Counted from the stretch's first letter, positions 42,380-53,652 are shown. The stretch is DNA of 64,000 bases from Pictodentalium vernedei (GCA_031216915.1 CM062297.1:367177704-367241703); one strand, 5' to 3'. Numbers and translations are program-made. The notes: generated by a model not told the origin, from the sequence alone.

Positions 42380-42969
42380 TCACACACCTCCCATGAAACA
42401 ACCAGTCTACATGTAAATTGAACTAAAAGTTGATAATTGCTGTTTTCCCTCCATTGCCAAGAAGACATCACTGTTAATGGGTGGGTACCAGCCCTTATTT
42501 GCTTTTTAATTTTTACAGCATTCAATTGGTCAAAACCAGTAGATACTGATCAGTGTGACTAAACTGCAGGGAATAACACTACAAAAACCTTTTAAATAGC
42601 TAATAAGTTTAGTACCCTCCATCATTATATGACTAGTTGCGGAAAGTATTTGTCAAGGAACAAGCAGTCAGAAAGTTATTTTTATTTTGTAGATTTTTGA
42701 CTCGAATCTGATTGCTTAAATATCCCGGGTAAACAAATCTAAATGAGAAGCTTGGAATTTCCAAGCGATTTCAGCTCTGGTGCATTCAACCAATGATGAC
42801 GTGATTTATTTAGACAGGTTCCTGCTCTGTTTACATTGGAAATGAAGTTGAACGCGTTTTGTATCAACATATGTGTGATACAACTTTACTTTTAATGTGA
42901 AGGCAGAACAGTGGAAACCCCGGGTTTTGCATTAATAGGTGTATAATAAAATGCAAACCAGTCAGGTAT
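42380..42969. other. non-coding stretch, no gene seen
   Basis: No coding motif, exon signals or terminal repeats recognised. Confidence 0.5.
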
Positions 42970-43450
42970 GTGGCTTATGAGACCTGTTCTTCCTTCCAAT
43001 CTTTCAATTAGAATTTTATGGTCTGTGGTGTTGAAGGCACACTTAAGTTTGACAAAACAAGGCAGGAAATTTTATGTTAATCTCTTGGATAACAGAATCT
43101 CATATTGCACTCTCAGAAGCACTGGTTTTGGTGCACACATTCAACTTGTATGCAGACTGAAATATTTTGGATACGCCATTGGCAGTCATATAAGTTAGCT
43201 GAGAAGAAACTGCGAACTCTATTGATTTATTACGGTTTAATGATACTTTTGCCAGCCAAGTTCAACGTGTCAGATGCCTTCTCAATAATCTTAGATAAGC
43301 ATGCACAATTACAGAATGGTTGGTAAATTTTCAAAACCTCTGGGTCTGGTGATGGTTTTTTGAGACGGAGCTTGACTAACTCATGCTTCTTGTTCATAGG
43401 AAAGATGCCAGACGGGGTGAGGTGTTTACTAGTTTTAAAGTTGGTGTACC
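42970..43450 (-). pseudogene. LINE reverse transcriptase fragment (CR1/L2/Jockey-like)
   Basis: On the minus strand GIFPMNKKHELVKLRLKKPS then PDPEVLKIYQPFCNCACLSK and IIEKA (43430-43285), and after a gap FVKLKCAFNTTDHKILIERL (43070-42995). These are the finger and first palm blocks of the same type of polymerase as at 8480-10262 (compare GVFPHKMKHVVVMPLLKKSS and FDLSAAFDTTDHSVL). Frames are broken and the YADD box is absent. Confidence 0.75.
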
Positions 43451-43640
43451 TTAAACTCTGAAAGACTGGCTTTTAACAATCATGTATTTTTTCTATCTTT
43501 GGATGAGGGTTCTCTTACAGTTTTCGAGCTGGAACTTTTTTATTTTTCAGGTGCCACCTAACACAGTTCAGTTATTAACTTCTTAGAAGTAAGACTACAT
43601 AGCTTGCGTGTGACACAAATGCCTTTAGCCCTCTAAGCCC

Positions 43641-43889
43641 TCAACCCATTACCCATTGCAGATGATAACAAAATTTACTATTTTAAATATCATCTTTTTA
43701 AATTTTTCAAAAAATTTTAAAAAAAACATATCATGTGACCCCTCGTTGGAACAAACTCGACAAGCTTGTTCCAAAGAGGGGTCACATGATACGGTTTTGT
43801 TGAACTTTTTTGAAAAATAGTATTTTTTCAGCTGCTGAATTTGCATATTACAAGGGTGTATTCAGCCAATTCGTTGGGTAAAGGGTTAA
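43641..43889. mobile_element. TTAA palindromic MITE family P, ATCATGTGACC subtype
   Basis: CAACCCATTACCCATTGCAG ... ATATCATGTGACCCCTCGTT / GAGGGGTCACATGATACG ... CAGCTGCTGAATTTGCATAT and TTGGGTAAAGGGTTAA (43886-43889). Same subtype as 15078-15314. Confidence 0.72.
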
Positions 43890-43893
43890 CCTT

Positions 43894-44034
43894 TTAACCC
43901 AAGAGCCCACTTTTCTTGCTCCAAGGCTGTACATTGACAATTTGAATTGGTCCACCCCAAATAACAAATATGGACTCTTCCAAATGATGCCATTTAATGA
44001 GCATGGAAGGTACCACTGGTGTTCAAAGGGTTAA
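43894..44034. mobile_element. TTAA-flanked MITE family A, short copy
   Basis: TTAACCCAAGAGCCCACTTT ... AATAACAAATATGGACTCTT, GGTTCAAAGGGTTAA-like end at 44034. It shares the CCCAAATAA..AATATGGACTCTTCC block with 1175-1413 but lacks half of the palindrome. It lies 5 bp from the preceding TTAA element. Confidence 0.65.
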
Positions 44035-44110
44035 GTTTAAAACTCAATCCCTATCACAGCTGTGTAGGCTCTTTATAGTTTATTAGTTGATGAAGTTGTT
44101 TTATTTTCAG

Positions 44111-44244
44111 GTTGAAGCACTGTCAAAGAAGCTCATATATGCCCTGAGGCTCTTCAATACAAGTACAGATATGCAGGTGAAACATCAGGTGATTCTGACC
44201 AGAGCATATATTGAAAGAATAAAACCAGTTCTCCTCTATTTTCC
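44111..44244 (+). CDS. host gene exon 4, 44 codons plus 2 bases
   Basis: Acceptor GTTTTATTTTCAG and donor TTTCC|GTGAGT. The frame from GTT GAA GCA continues exon 3 in phase 0; two bases of the last codon (CC, always Pro) are left for the next exon. The peptide has VEALSKKLIYALRLF, the sequon NTS and AYIERIKPVLLYFP. I looked downstream for a following exon that starts with one base completing the codon and found none I could defend before the window end. Confidence 0.75.
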
Positions 44245-44640
44245 GTGAGTTTAGTTCCCATTAATAAGTTAACTACATTTCTGATATACTTGTGGTGAAG
44301 TGGTGTTAATGGTGTGTCAAAGGTTCATGGTTAGAACCACTTCACCACTTGTGGTAAACATTTGGTACACCAAGCTACTATGGGTATATTCTATTTATAC
44401 CATGATTGTCAGATTAATAAGAGTTTAAATGTTAAACGATACAATATTCACATGTGCAAATCTGTTTTTGTTTACATGAGCACCGGTGGGTGGTACATCT
44501 GATGTCAATTTTATTGCCGAAACAAAATGGATAAAGAAACACGCAAATCGTGGGGCCTTTTTCATTTTAATAACATAAGAACACACTATTTTGAATTATG
44601 GGTGCTTTATTAACATGAGGAAACGCATTTTTGTTAATTT

Positions 44641-44760
44641 TTAGCTCAACTTTGGTGAATCCAAATTTGAGCTTATGCCATGGCCCGTCGTCCGTCTGTC
44701 CGTCTGGTCGTCTGTCCATCTGTCCGTCTGTCCGTCTGGCAGTCTGTCCATCAACAATTG
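44641..44760 (+). repeat. hairpin plus GTCTGTCC-rich leader, copy 2
   Basis: Stem AGCTCAACTTTGG / CCAAATTTGAGCT at 44643-44673, then 44690-44750 is a run of GTCTGTCCGTCTG-type units. It is the leader of the tandem array that follows; similar leaders are at 40477 and 54051. Confidence 0.65.
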
Positions 44761-46215
44761 GATACGGCTCGGGCTAGAGGCCGTATTTATGAACCGCTCT
44801 TTACGAAACTTCTTGGGTACCTTTGTTATGACCGTGGGACGAGAACGAGTGTTTTTGGGTGCGGTCCGAAATTCAAGATGGCTGCCAGCCACCATTTTGT
44901 ACCGACGATGCGGAAATCTGTTTTTTGTACAGAACTTCCATATGAAAGCTCTGATTTGAATAATTTTTTGTATGAATGTTTAGTACCATGGGATTTATCA
45001 CATATAATACAGGTTTTTTTCTCGTGCGTAAATTATGCAAATTAGACTAACTTTGATGTTTTTTGGTGTTACTTTCAGCACTGTAAGTGCAAATGCCAAT
45101 ACGGCTCGGGCTGGAGGCCGTATTTATGAACCGATCTTTACGAAACTCCTTGGGTACCTTTGTTATCACCGTGGGACGAGAACGAGTGTTTTGAGGTCCG
45201 GTCCGAAATTCAAGATGGCCGATGGCAGCCATTTTGTACAAAATTTGGTGCAATCAGATTTTTGCACAGAACTTCCATATGAAAGCGCTGATTTGAATAA
45301 TTTTTTGTGTGAATGTTTAGTACCATGGGATACATCACATATAATACGGGGTTTTTTTTCTCGTGCAGAAATTATGCAAATTAGATGAACTTTGATTTTT
45401 TCAGTGCTACTTACACACAGTAAGTACACATGTCAATACGGTTCGGGCTAGAGTCTGTATTTATGAACTGATCTTCACGAAACATCTTGGGTACCTTTGT
45501 TATCACCTTGTTATCACGAGAACGAGTGTTTCTGGGTGCGGTCCAAAATTCAAGATGGCTGCCAGTGGCCATTTTGTACCGAAATTAGGTCTAATCAGTT
45601 TTTTGTACACAACTTCTATACGGCTCAGGCTAGAGGCCGTATTTATGAACCGATCTTTACGAAACTTCTTGGGTACCTTTGTTATCATCGTGGGATGAGA
45701 ACGAGTGTTTTGGGGTGTGGTCCAAAATTCAAGATGGCCACCAGCAGCCATTTTGTACCAAAATTAGTGCAATCAGTCTTTTGTCCAGAACTTCTGTATG
45801 AAAGTTCTGATTTGAATAAATTTTTGTATGAATGTTTAGTAACATGGAATACATCACATATAGTACGGGTTTTTTTCTCTTGCAGAAATTATGCAAATTA
45901 GATGAACTTTGATTTATTCAGTGCTACTTATATATTGTAAGTGCACATGTCAATACGGCTCGGGCTAGAGGCTGTATTTATCAACCGATCTTCACAAAAC
46001 TTCTTGGGTACCTTTGTTATCACTTTGGGACGAGAACAAGTGTTTCTGGGTGCGGTCCAAAATTCAAGATGACTGCCAGTGGCCATTTTGTACCGAAATT
46101 AGGTCCAATCAGTTTTTTGTCACAACTTCTACACAGCTCATATTTGTGAACGGATCTTCACGAAACTTCTTGGGTACCTTTGTTTTCACCTTGGGACAGG
46201 AATGAGTGTGTTTTG
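44761..46215 (+). repeat. tandem array of alternating 336-bp and 180-bp units
   Basis: Unit starts (ATACGGCTCGGGCTAGAGGC, itself an ATACGGC/GCCGTAT hairpin) at 44762, 45099, 45436, 45618, 45953 and about 46128. Spacings are 337, 337, 182, 335 and about 175. Shared blocks: TTACGAAACTTCTTGGGTAC, GTTATCACCGTGGGACGAGA, AAATTCAAGATGGC and TTTTGTATGAATGTTTAGTA. Short units are full units lacking the second half, joined at AACTTCTATA. Long open frames here are by-products of the repeat, since no stop-free protein motif is conserved. Confidence 0.8.
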
Positions 46216-47149
46216 GGGTGCCTTTGTTATCACTTTGCTGTGAGAACAAATATTTCGGGGTTCAGTCAGACCCACTCTGGGACTCAAAGATTTTTTTCTA
46301 GTTTAGCATCTGACTGTCACCCACCTTTACAATACTTTACCTATACATTTATTACAGGCAATGGTCAGTATTTATGTACAGACCGTTACAATACTTTATA
46401 TGTACCTTTGTTATCAGGTCATTACCTAGATGTTTGTCATTGCTGTGTCACATACTATACATGTACATGTCTTTGTCTTGACAAGTTGAGCTACAGTGTC
46501 ATTGACACTTTGATTGGTATCTTAGAAGGTAAACTCATTTAAAAACATACTAAATAATTATGGGTTTCATTTCACTCTTCACGAGGTGATGAGTGACAGA
46601 TTTGGAAAAGTTTGCATTCAAGACGAGGTCACCAAAGGTCATCTTGGATGTAGTTTCACTGTTGGTGTACATTTTAACAATTCAAATCCCATTGCTGGTG
46701 TGTTCACCGCGGTTGGTGTATAAAGCTAAAATATGTCATTGGCTTTTTATATATAGTAGAATAGGTAATCATGGTATAAAATGCAGTGCTAATCAGAACT
46801 GAAGTCAAGAACTGTAATATGATTTCTTGTGTGTATTTTGTTTTCACTTTTCTCAAAAATTGGGGACAAATGTCAGAAAACAATCTCAGATGTTTCCAAA
46901 CTTCAACCATGAAAGCCCTTCCTTCTGCTTTTGAGGAGAGAAGCACCTGGGGCATCTTGGATGAGGCTGATGGATATACTGGTTAGAGTTTTCTAATCAA
47001 GACTTGGTTTCCTGTGTGAATAAAAACAACTGCCAAATGATGAGGCATGGATTTTTGTGCTGTGAACATTTTCTGAATCAGACCATATATATTTTGATAT
47101 GTTCCATCAATAAAAGTTTTTAACTTTCTAAATTTTTTCCTGTTTTTCT
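46216..47149. other. non-coding stretch, no gene seen
   Basis: No motif or exon signals I trust. An open stretch at 46850-46983 (ending GGCATCTTGGATGAGGCTGA) follows a TTTTC tract but has no valid AG acceptor/donor pair and no family match. Confidence 0.45.
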
Positions 47150-47378
47150 TTAACCCTTTACCTAACATAAAAAGCAGACGACACCTGCAAAAAATATTCT
47201 TGAATAACTAATTTTTTTCATTTTTTGTCTCAAAAACATAGGTTATGACCCCTCATTGGTGAGCAAATTCCAAGGAGGGGTCATAGCCTATGTTTTGGGG
47301 ACAAAAAATGAAAATTAATTGGCAATTTTTTAGAATAGCGCTGTCCGGTTTTGGCTGTTACACTGGGTAAAGGGTTAA
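47150..47378. mobile_element. TTAA palindromic MITE family P, copy in reverse orientation
   Basis: TTAACCCTTTACCTAACATA to CACTGGGTAAAGGGTTAA (47375-47378). The inner order (GCAGACGACACCTGCAAAAA first, AGCGCTGTCCGGTTTTGGCT last) is reversed compared with 13695. Palindrome AAACATAGGTTATGACCCCT / AGGGGTCATAGCCTATGTTT kept; the centre is shortened. Confidence 0.8.
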
Positions 47379-47855
47379 ATTCTCTAATAAACAACAACTC
47401 TAATTTAAGTAGGATTTTGCGTATCGTACTTTTTTGATTTGAATCGAATTGAATCACTTTTACTACTTGAAATTGAATCAAATATTTATGTACGATTTTC
47501 ATCCAAGCAATACATTTTGTGAGACAGTGAAGCAGACTGATTCCAAACTATATTCCCGTGAAAGGGTTTGAGAGGAAATGAATCTGCACCCGATTTAGAA
47601 TCAAACTGAACCTCAACTTGAGATTCAAAATCTCCGAAGCTTTGCAGGTCCTTAAATTTAAAAATTGGACCTGGGACAAATTTTCCCACTTATTCACAAA
47701 TATTAGTCTCAAATATTAATAAAAGTTTGAACTAAATTTTACTTTTCACGAACAGATGACATGTCAAAAATAAGTGAAACCCTTTGTGAGGTTTCAGTTT
47801 TTTTGAAGAATTCAGATGTAGATCAATTTGGAATCTGCTGATGCTTGACATTGTT
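47379..47855. other. non-coding stretch, no gene seen
   Basis: 47435-47490 has GAATCGAATTGAATCA-type low-complexity sequence. Nothing else recognised. Confidence 0.5.
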
Positions 47856-48113
47856 TTCACAGGCAGGTCAGAAAATAAGCAGTCTGACATTTGCAGAATG
47901 AGGTCCCCAGAGGGTGAATTTGATGATTGTCTCCTATACAGTGGGCCAATGTATCCTCTGGGTACCTCTTTCTGTTTTGAGACCCTCATTCAGATTGAGG
48001 TTCACAGAGGGTAAATTTAGTGATGTTACCCTGCTGGGTAACATCACTAAATTCACCCTATGGGGACCTCATTTTGCAGATGACAGTATGCTTATTTTCT
48101 GGCTTGTTCACAG
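47856..48113 (+). mobile_element. hAT-like MITE family M, copy 4
   Basis: TTCACAG at 47856-47862 and 48107-48113 flanks GAAAATAAGCAGTCTGACAT ... GACAGTATGCTTATTTTCTG. The palindrome centre is shortened to TAGTGATGTTACCCTGCTGG / GTAACATCACTA. Confidence 0.75.
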
Positions 48114-48289
48114 AATATATACTATTCAGAAAAGTAGGGGATATTTGATAAGTGAGATGTATGAAGAAAAATATTTATATTTTCATCAAAAAGACAGTTG
48201 AGGCATTGCACTGTGACATCTGGTGAATGATTTCAGCAATTGGTGGGTGTCTGAAAAGCACACATTCCATGCACTGAGCTGTACAAGGC

Positions 48290-49265
48290 ATGGACTGTCA
48301 GTCAGAGAATTCACCACATTCAATCTAAGACCTCAATACCTTGTAATCAATCCTCGGTTCGCGAGACAAGCATAGACCCGATGTGGCATACTCTTCACCA
48401 AATGTCCAATATCAGCTTGGCTGATGTTATTCCATTCTTCCTGCAGTGCAGCGACAAGTTCCTGGACATTGGTAGGGGGTGTTAACATTGTTATAGGTGT
48501 CTACCAAGCATGGTCTGCACTTGGTGCTGGCTAAGACAGTGTAGTGATGCTCTGCTCCTGGAGGAACTCTGTAGTGTCACGGCTCTGTGTGCTCTTGCAT
48601 TGTCATCTTGGAAAATGAATCAACAAATGGCACCACTTGAGCTGCTAGCATGTTGTCATAGTAGTACTGCCCTGTGACATGCCCTTGGATGACATGTAAT
48701 GGTGGTCTGCTTGTCATGGTTATGCCTTCACACACCATAACCGATCCACCACCTAAACGATCATACTGCCTAATGGTGACGTCATGATATTATTCATTCC
48801 GTCACCGCCACAATGTGTTTCTCCTGTTGTGGAAGTCGAGGGTGAACCTCGATTTATCAGAAAACATGACATTGCTCCACCGATGATTGTCCAGCACTGT
48901 CTTGTCCCACACCAATTACGCCTTGCTGCGATGTGACATTCAGTAAACAAATTATTCGAGGTTGTCGAGCATACAAATACCAGCTGTGTAGGTGATTCCG
49001 GATAGTCTGACTCACTCATCTGTCGCTCGGTGCAGCTGCTGTCCAATTTCTGAGGCACTTTGATGGCAGTTACGTAATGCTGTGGCTCAGATGAAATAAT
49101 CCTGGTTAGCAGTTGTCGTCCTTGCACAACCTGACTGACGCCTGTCATCAACATTGCCTGTCTGACGGTAGTATGACCTGCTAATCACCCGTTGAGTAAC
49201 GTTGAGAATTAAAGCCACTGCAGTCTGTCTGTTGGCAGCTTCCAACATGCCAATGACACATAAAC
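48290..49265 (-). pseudogene. Tc1-like transposase, strongly decayed
   Basis: Minus-strand blocks: IGMLEAANRQTAVALILNVT / QRVISRSYYRQTGNV (49260-49160, helix-turn-helix part), then LLTRIISSEPQHYV, a CGGDGMNN segment near 48800, GGGSVMV-EGITM (about 48755-48715) and LHVIQGHVTGQYYYDNMLA (48710-48655). Stops and frameshifts are frequent and the last catalytic block (DLNPIE) is not found. It is a different, older copy from the one at 16594; the two share only family-level similarity. Confidence 0.75.
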
Positions 49266-50439
49266 ATTTGTCATGTGTCAGTCTGCATACCTCAAAAGTT
49301 ACATTTCGACCAGAAACTATTGTTGAAAGTGTTTATAACAAGAAAAGGATGATGGGACCTCTGAAAAAGCCTGTCCAGTGCAAATGAAAATTTCTAAACC
49401 TACCCCACAGACATTAATGTGGTTCTTGTGCAAAATACTTGCACAAAGTTCCCGTGGGCCAGGGACTTTCCCGATCCACACTAAGCTTGGTAACAAATTG
49501 ATGTGTCCAATCACGTGCATTCAATACCATATTTTTACACTGCAAACCAATGGCCCAGACTAGCTGGTGCTTAACTCAAAGTTATTAAGGGCCAAACACA
49601 AATTTTGAAACTCCCCCCAATCCCCAAAATTTGCTTGCAAAACCAAAAATTATAAGTCCTGTCTGGCCTTCCATACATTTACTCTCCACACATGCATATA
49701 CGTCAGGAAGTGACCGGAATGGGTGCCAGCATCTTTCTTTGTTTGGCCCTAAAAGTCATGAACAATGAAATGACATCTGTGCTTTAAAATCTCCTTTTTG
49801 AGGATGCCAGACACAAATTAATGCAAGAATTGGTGGATACAAGGTTGTTATTGGATGAAGGAAGTGTTCAACGGTGGTTTTGGACGTTCAGGGCTGTAAG
49901 TTTAAAATATTTACAAAATTATTTTATGTTTCCCAATTTTGGGACAATTTTTTTTTTATGCCTGACATCATCATTTTTAAAAATGATTATTCCACTGTTT
50001 GTTAAGTATTCCTTCCCTATCCTTCCATGAACCCTTCCTGTTAAACTCTTAAGCTTTTTGGCTATTTTTTATTGAATTTTTTAATTAAATTTCTTGGGAG
50101 TTTAACATTTATTACAGAATATTATTCTGTTTCTTCGCCTGGGTTATGTCCTCACCCTAAGTGTGTTAGGCCGTTTAGTCTTAGGGCTCTTCATGTTCCT
50201 GCAGCAAGCATAGATCTAAGAATCTGTACTTTCATGTCCTGGTACATCCGGCATTCTAAAAGTACTTGCGGTCCGCCGTACAAGGGAAGGTGTATCAGTT
50301 CAGAACAATATGCTTTGGTCTGAATCTGCCCTGGGCATTTCACTCGAATAATGAACTTGGTAATGTCACTTATGGGCTCAATTGTCTGTAGTAACATTGG
50401 CTTACTTGAACTACCTTCTACAGGGATACGGCAACAGAA

Positions 50440-51480
50440 TTAGTCTTCAGAACGATGTTCAGGGTCTGCTTCTATTACTCTGACGTCTCAGTTTCATCAT
50501 TAACCAGAAAAAGTCGGATCTAGCTCCGTACAAGCCGTCTATTCACTGGGGATTGAGCTTTGAGACTCACAACAATCTAGTTCTCCTAACTGTTACCCAG
50601 AGCGAAATTAGTCAGTTGTTATGGTCGCTTTTGTCTACACTCAGACGCATTAATAGTGAGGGAACTCATGTGAATGTTGGAGCTGTGCGGAGCGGCTGTG
50701 GATCTCATTCCGATGGGCCGCCTGTGTGCACGTACCCTCCAGATATTCTTCACTCAGAACTGGAGTGTGAAGACGCTTTCGCTTGAACCAGTATTGTTTT
50801 AACGGACCTAGTAAAACAAGGGTTCAAATTGGGCAGATATTCAGTGGTTAACCCGGGGAGATACGCTGCAACTGCCAGATCCAGCTTTCACGATTATGAC
50901 GGATGTGAGTCAGATGGGTTGGGGTGCGACCCTAATTCCTGCAGTCTTGAGGTGTCAGGGTCTTTGGACCCTCGGTTCCAGGAGAAACACATAAACATCA
51001 ACAAGATTATGTTAATTAGCTAGCGCTACAACATTGAATTCCCATAATAACAGACATCCATGTTCAATTTGATCGGACAACTTGACAGTAGTAGCGTACA
51101 TCGGGAACCAAGGTGGCACCCATTCATTTCTGTTATGCCAACTAATGGAGAAGATTTTCCTAATACGTCATGAATCATCATGTTCATCTTTTCATCCATA
51201 ATATACTGGGTTGTGAACGTACTAGCAGACTCGCTCTCTCAGAAAGGTCGCCTGTTGCAATTGGAATGGATGCTCAACAAGCGAATATTTGGACATTTTT
51301 TGCTACCAGAGGGATCGCCCCATGATAGATCCATTTGCGATGCACTGGAACAATCAGTTACCGTCATTTGTGTCGCCATGCCCAGACCATTGAGTGCATG
51401 CAGTAGACACTCTGCCGATCTCATGGGGATGAATGATAGGATACGTGTATCCTTCAATTCATTTGATTCTGTAGATTATG
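50440..51480 (+). pseudogene. DIRS-like polymerase end and RNase H, broken
   Basis: A LTRKSRI/FETHNNLVLLTVTQSEIS stretch (50500-50620) resembles the region after the reverse transcriptase palm. A SFTIMTDVSQMGWGATL-type block lies near 50883-50930, LTVVAYIGNQGGTHSF near 51080-51130, NVLADSLSQKGRLLQLEW at 51218-51270 and PHDRSICDALEQSVT near 51320. Frames change several times. Confidence 0.75.
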
Positions 51481-51537
51481 TTTAAGATCAAACAGTCTCG
51501 TTGTGAATCCTAGCTAGTAGCACCTTTGTCGTCACAG

Positions 51538-51922
51538 AAACCTTGGATCAGTCTTCTCAAGTGTCTGTTATTGGACGTTCCCTGGAAGCTTTCTCCTCAA
51601 GAGAACTTTCTTTATCAGGGGAAGTTTTTGTTCTTCACGTCCTTCTCTGCCCATAGTGGCATAATGGAGTCGGTTAGATGTGAGGGAACCATTGTGGTTC
51701 CTATATTATATTATGACTAACACAAGAAGAAGAACCTTGGATCAGTCTTCTCAAGTGTCTGTTATTGGACGTTCCCTGGAAGCTTTCTCCTCAAGAGAAC
51801 TTTCTTTATCAGGGGAAGTTTTTGTTCTTCACATCCATCTCTGCCCATAGTGGCATAATGGAGTCGGTTAGATGTGAGGGAACCATTGTGGTTCCTATAT
51901 TATATTATGACTAACACAAGAA
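51538..51922. repeat. 192-bp tandem duplication inside DIRS copy 2
   Basis: AACCTTGGATCAGTCTTCTC at 51539 recurs at 51732, through ATTATATTATGACTAACACA, with only about two differences. It must be much younger than the element that holds it. Confidence 0.88.
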
Positions 51923-51933
51923 CGATTAAGTAA

Positions 51934-51940
51934 TGCCCCC

Positions 51941-51971
<31 letters not shown>

Positions 51972-51973
51972 AC
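51934..51973. repeat. poly-C(25) followed by (CA)n
   Basis: A run of C immediately followed by CACACACACACACACA; simple sequence inside DIRS copy 2. A G20 run lies at 52827-52846. Confidence 0.9.
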
Positions 51974-53652
51974 CACCACCAATGTGTTTCGAGGCGATTA
52001 CCGGGCAAGACATAGTTTTCTTCCACAAGCCTCGTATAAGTTTAAATACATACATGCATTTCTTTACTTCTCGATTGGCGGCTGGGTCGTGTTCTGTGGC
52101 GACCTCATGGGCATATCCACTTTTAGTTGGATTGGTTTCCTGTGATTATTTGTCTATATGTCATATACGAGAGCATATTTTATCATAATTAAATTGCTAG
52201 TCTTTGGGTACCTCGGAGGCTGCATAACCAGTTAACTGGTATTCAGATGATTACATGTGGGATTTTAATGCTAATGCGTATAATAATTATTAGGCTGATG
52301 CTTTATTGTATATTATGGACCACTGAAATTATGAATTAATTTGGGGGCGGTCCGTGTCGGAGCCTGTTAATCATACCTACATCCATTTCTAGACCCAGGT
52401 TTCTATTAATGTCGGTACTCAACTCGATTATTCCCACGTTTATAATGTCATAGATATCGGATAGTACACATTGGGGAGTGTTGTTACTGGAATTTATTGT
52501 ACACCTGAGTTACCTCGGAAGTGTGTTTTTTCTCGAGAGATCGTTCTTTGTGGTTCGATTGGACATGTGTATGTTATATATTATATCACCATTTTTTTAA
52601 CCTTTCTGCGCATGCCATCTTCGATGTACGTTATTTTGCAGGCAATATTAATTACCGGGATCGTCGCTATAGCCTTAACTTCTGAAGTGGTGTTAAACAC
52701 CATTTATTAATAATTAATACCTGAGTGCCTGTTCGACGAATATTTATATTGTTTTTTGGTACCGCTTTTACTGATTCCAGAGTGCTCCCCTCTTTCTTTT
52801 TGAAGATTCCTTCAAAAGAAAGAGTGGGGGGGGGGGGGGGGGGGGATTTTTTACCTCTCCTCTGGCTTGATAGGTATGTAACTGTAAGGGAAGCTGTTTT
52901 GTCCGTAATTATATCCTGCATACAGCTGGAGTTTATTGTGTATGGCGTATGTTTGTGGGGGATATTCGCTCATTCTCAAACACGCCATCTTAATTTCTGG
53001 GGGCCAAGTCCAGGCTAACCTTAAAAATTGGGAACTCATTACATCAAATTAGCATAGTCTTCATGCTAAGTATACAGAATTACTTGAACTGGGCTCCTTT
53101 TGTATGATATGTCCTCTCTATTACTGAAAAGAGAGAAATACATGTAATTCCTAATAATTTTAATTTCCTTTTACCATAGATTGCAGGATTGGAACTATGT
53201 TGATCTACTAATTCTGAAGTCCTAGACCCTCCACCTTTTTACGATTCAGCTAGGCCATAGGCCGTCTGGACCATTGGTTTACAGTGTTAAAATATTATAA
53301 ATTTAAAGTAATTTGTATATTTTTATACTTACCAATGACCCAGATGGAGATGGCCCTCCCATGAGTGGGCATTCATTCCTCCCCGCTGAATTTTTATGTA
53401 GTACTCTCTTCTACAAAGAATGATGTTGGGCCAATTCCGGTCACTTCCTGACGTCTGCACATGCGCAGAGAGTAAATGTATGGAAGGCCAGATAGGACTT
53501 TTAATTTTCGGTTTTACAAGCAAATTTGGGGGATTTGGGGGGGGGGTGTCAAAATTTGTGTTTGGCCCTTAATAACTTTGAGTTAAGCACCGGCTAGTCT
53601 GGGCCATTGGTAAGTATAAAAATATACAAATTACTATGAATCTATAATTTTC

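Larger units (their letters stand above)
49529..53652 (+). mobile_element. DIRS-like tyrosine-recombinase retrotransposon, decayed, copy 2
   Basis: About 4.1 kb. Inverted terminal repeats at 49531-49750 (CCAATGGCCCAGACTAGCTG) and 53420-53640. An internal complementary region at 53241-53345 is built, as in copy 1, from the complements of the two outer ends. Inside are remains of the polymerase C-terminus and RNase H. No recombinase motif remains, so it is more deleted than copy 1. Divergence from copy 1 is large, so they are separate insertions. Confidence 0.8.

Noticed and set aside
44675..45901. Four overlapping 90-130-codon frames with similar peptides
   Set aside because: They arise from the 336-bp tandem repeat; the peptide similarity only mirrors DNA repetition, and no start, splice site or known domain accompanies it.
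44761..46215. CRISPR-like array
   Set aside because: Repeats are hundreds of bases long with no spacers, and the genome is eukaryotic.
46786..46986. Possible exon ending GATGAGGCTGATGGATATACTGG
   Set aside because: It lacks a convincing acceptor and does not continue the phase left by exon 4.
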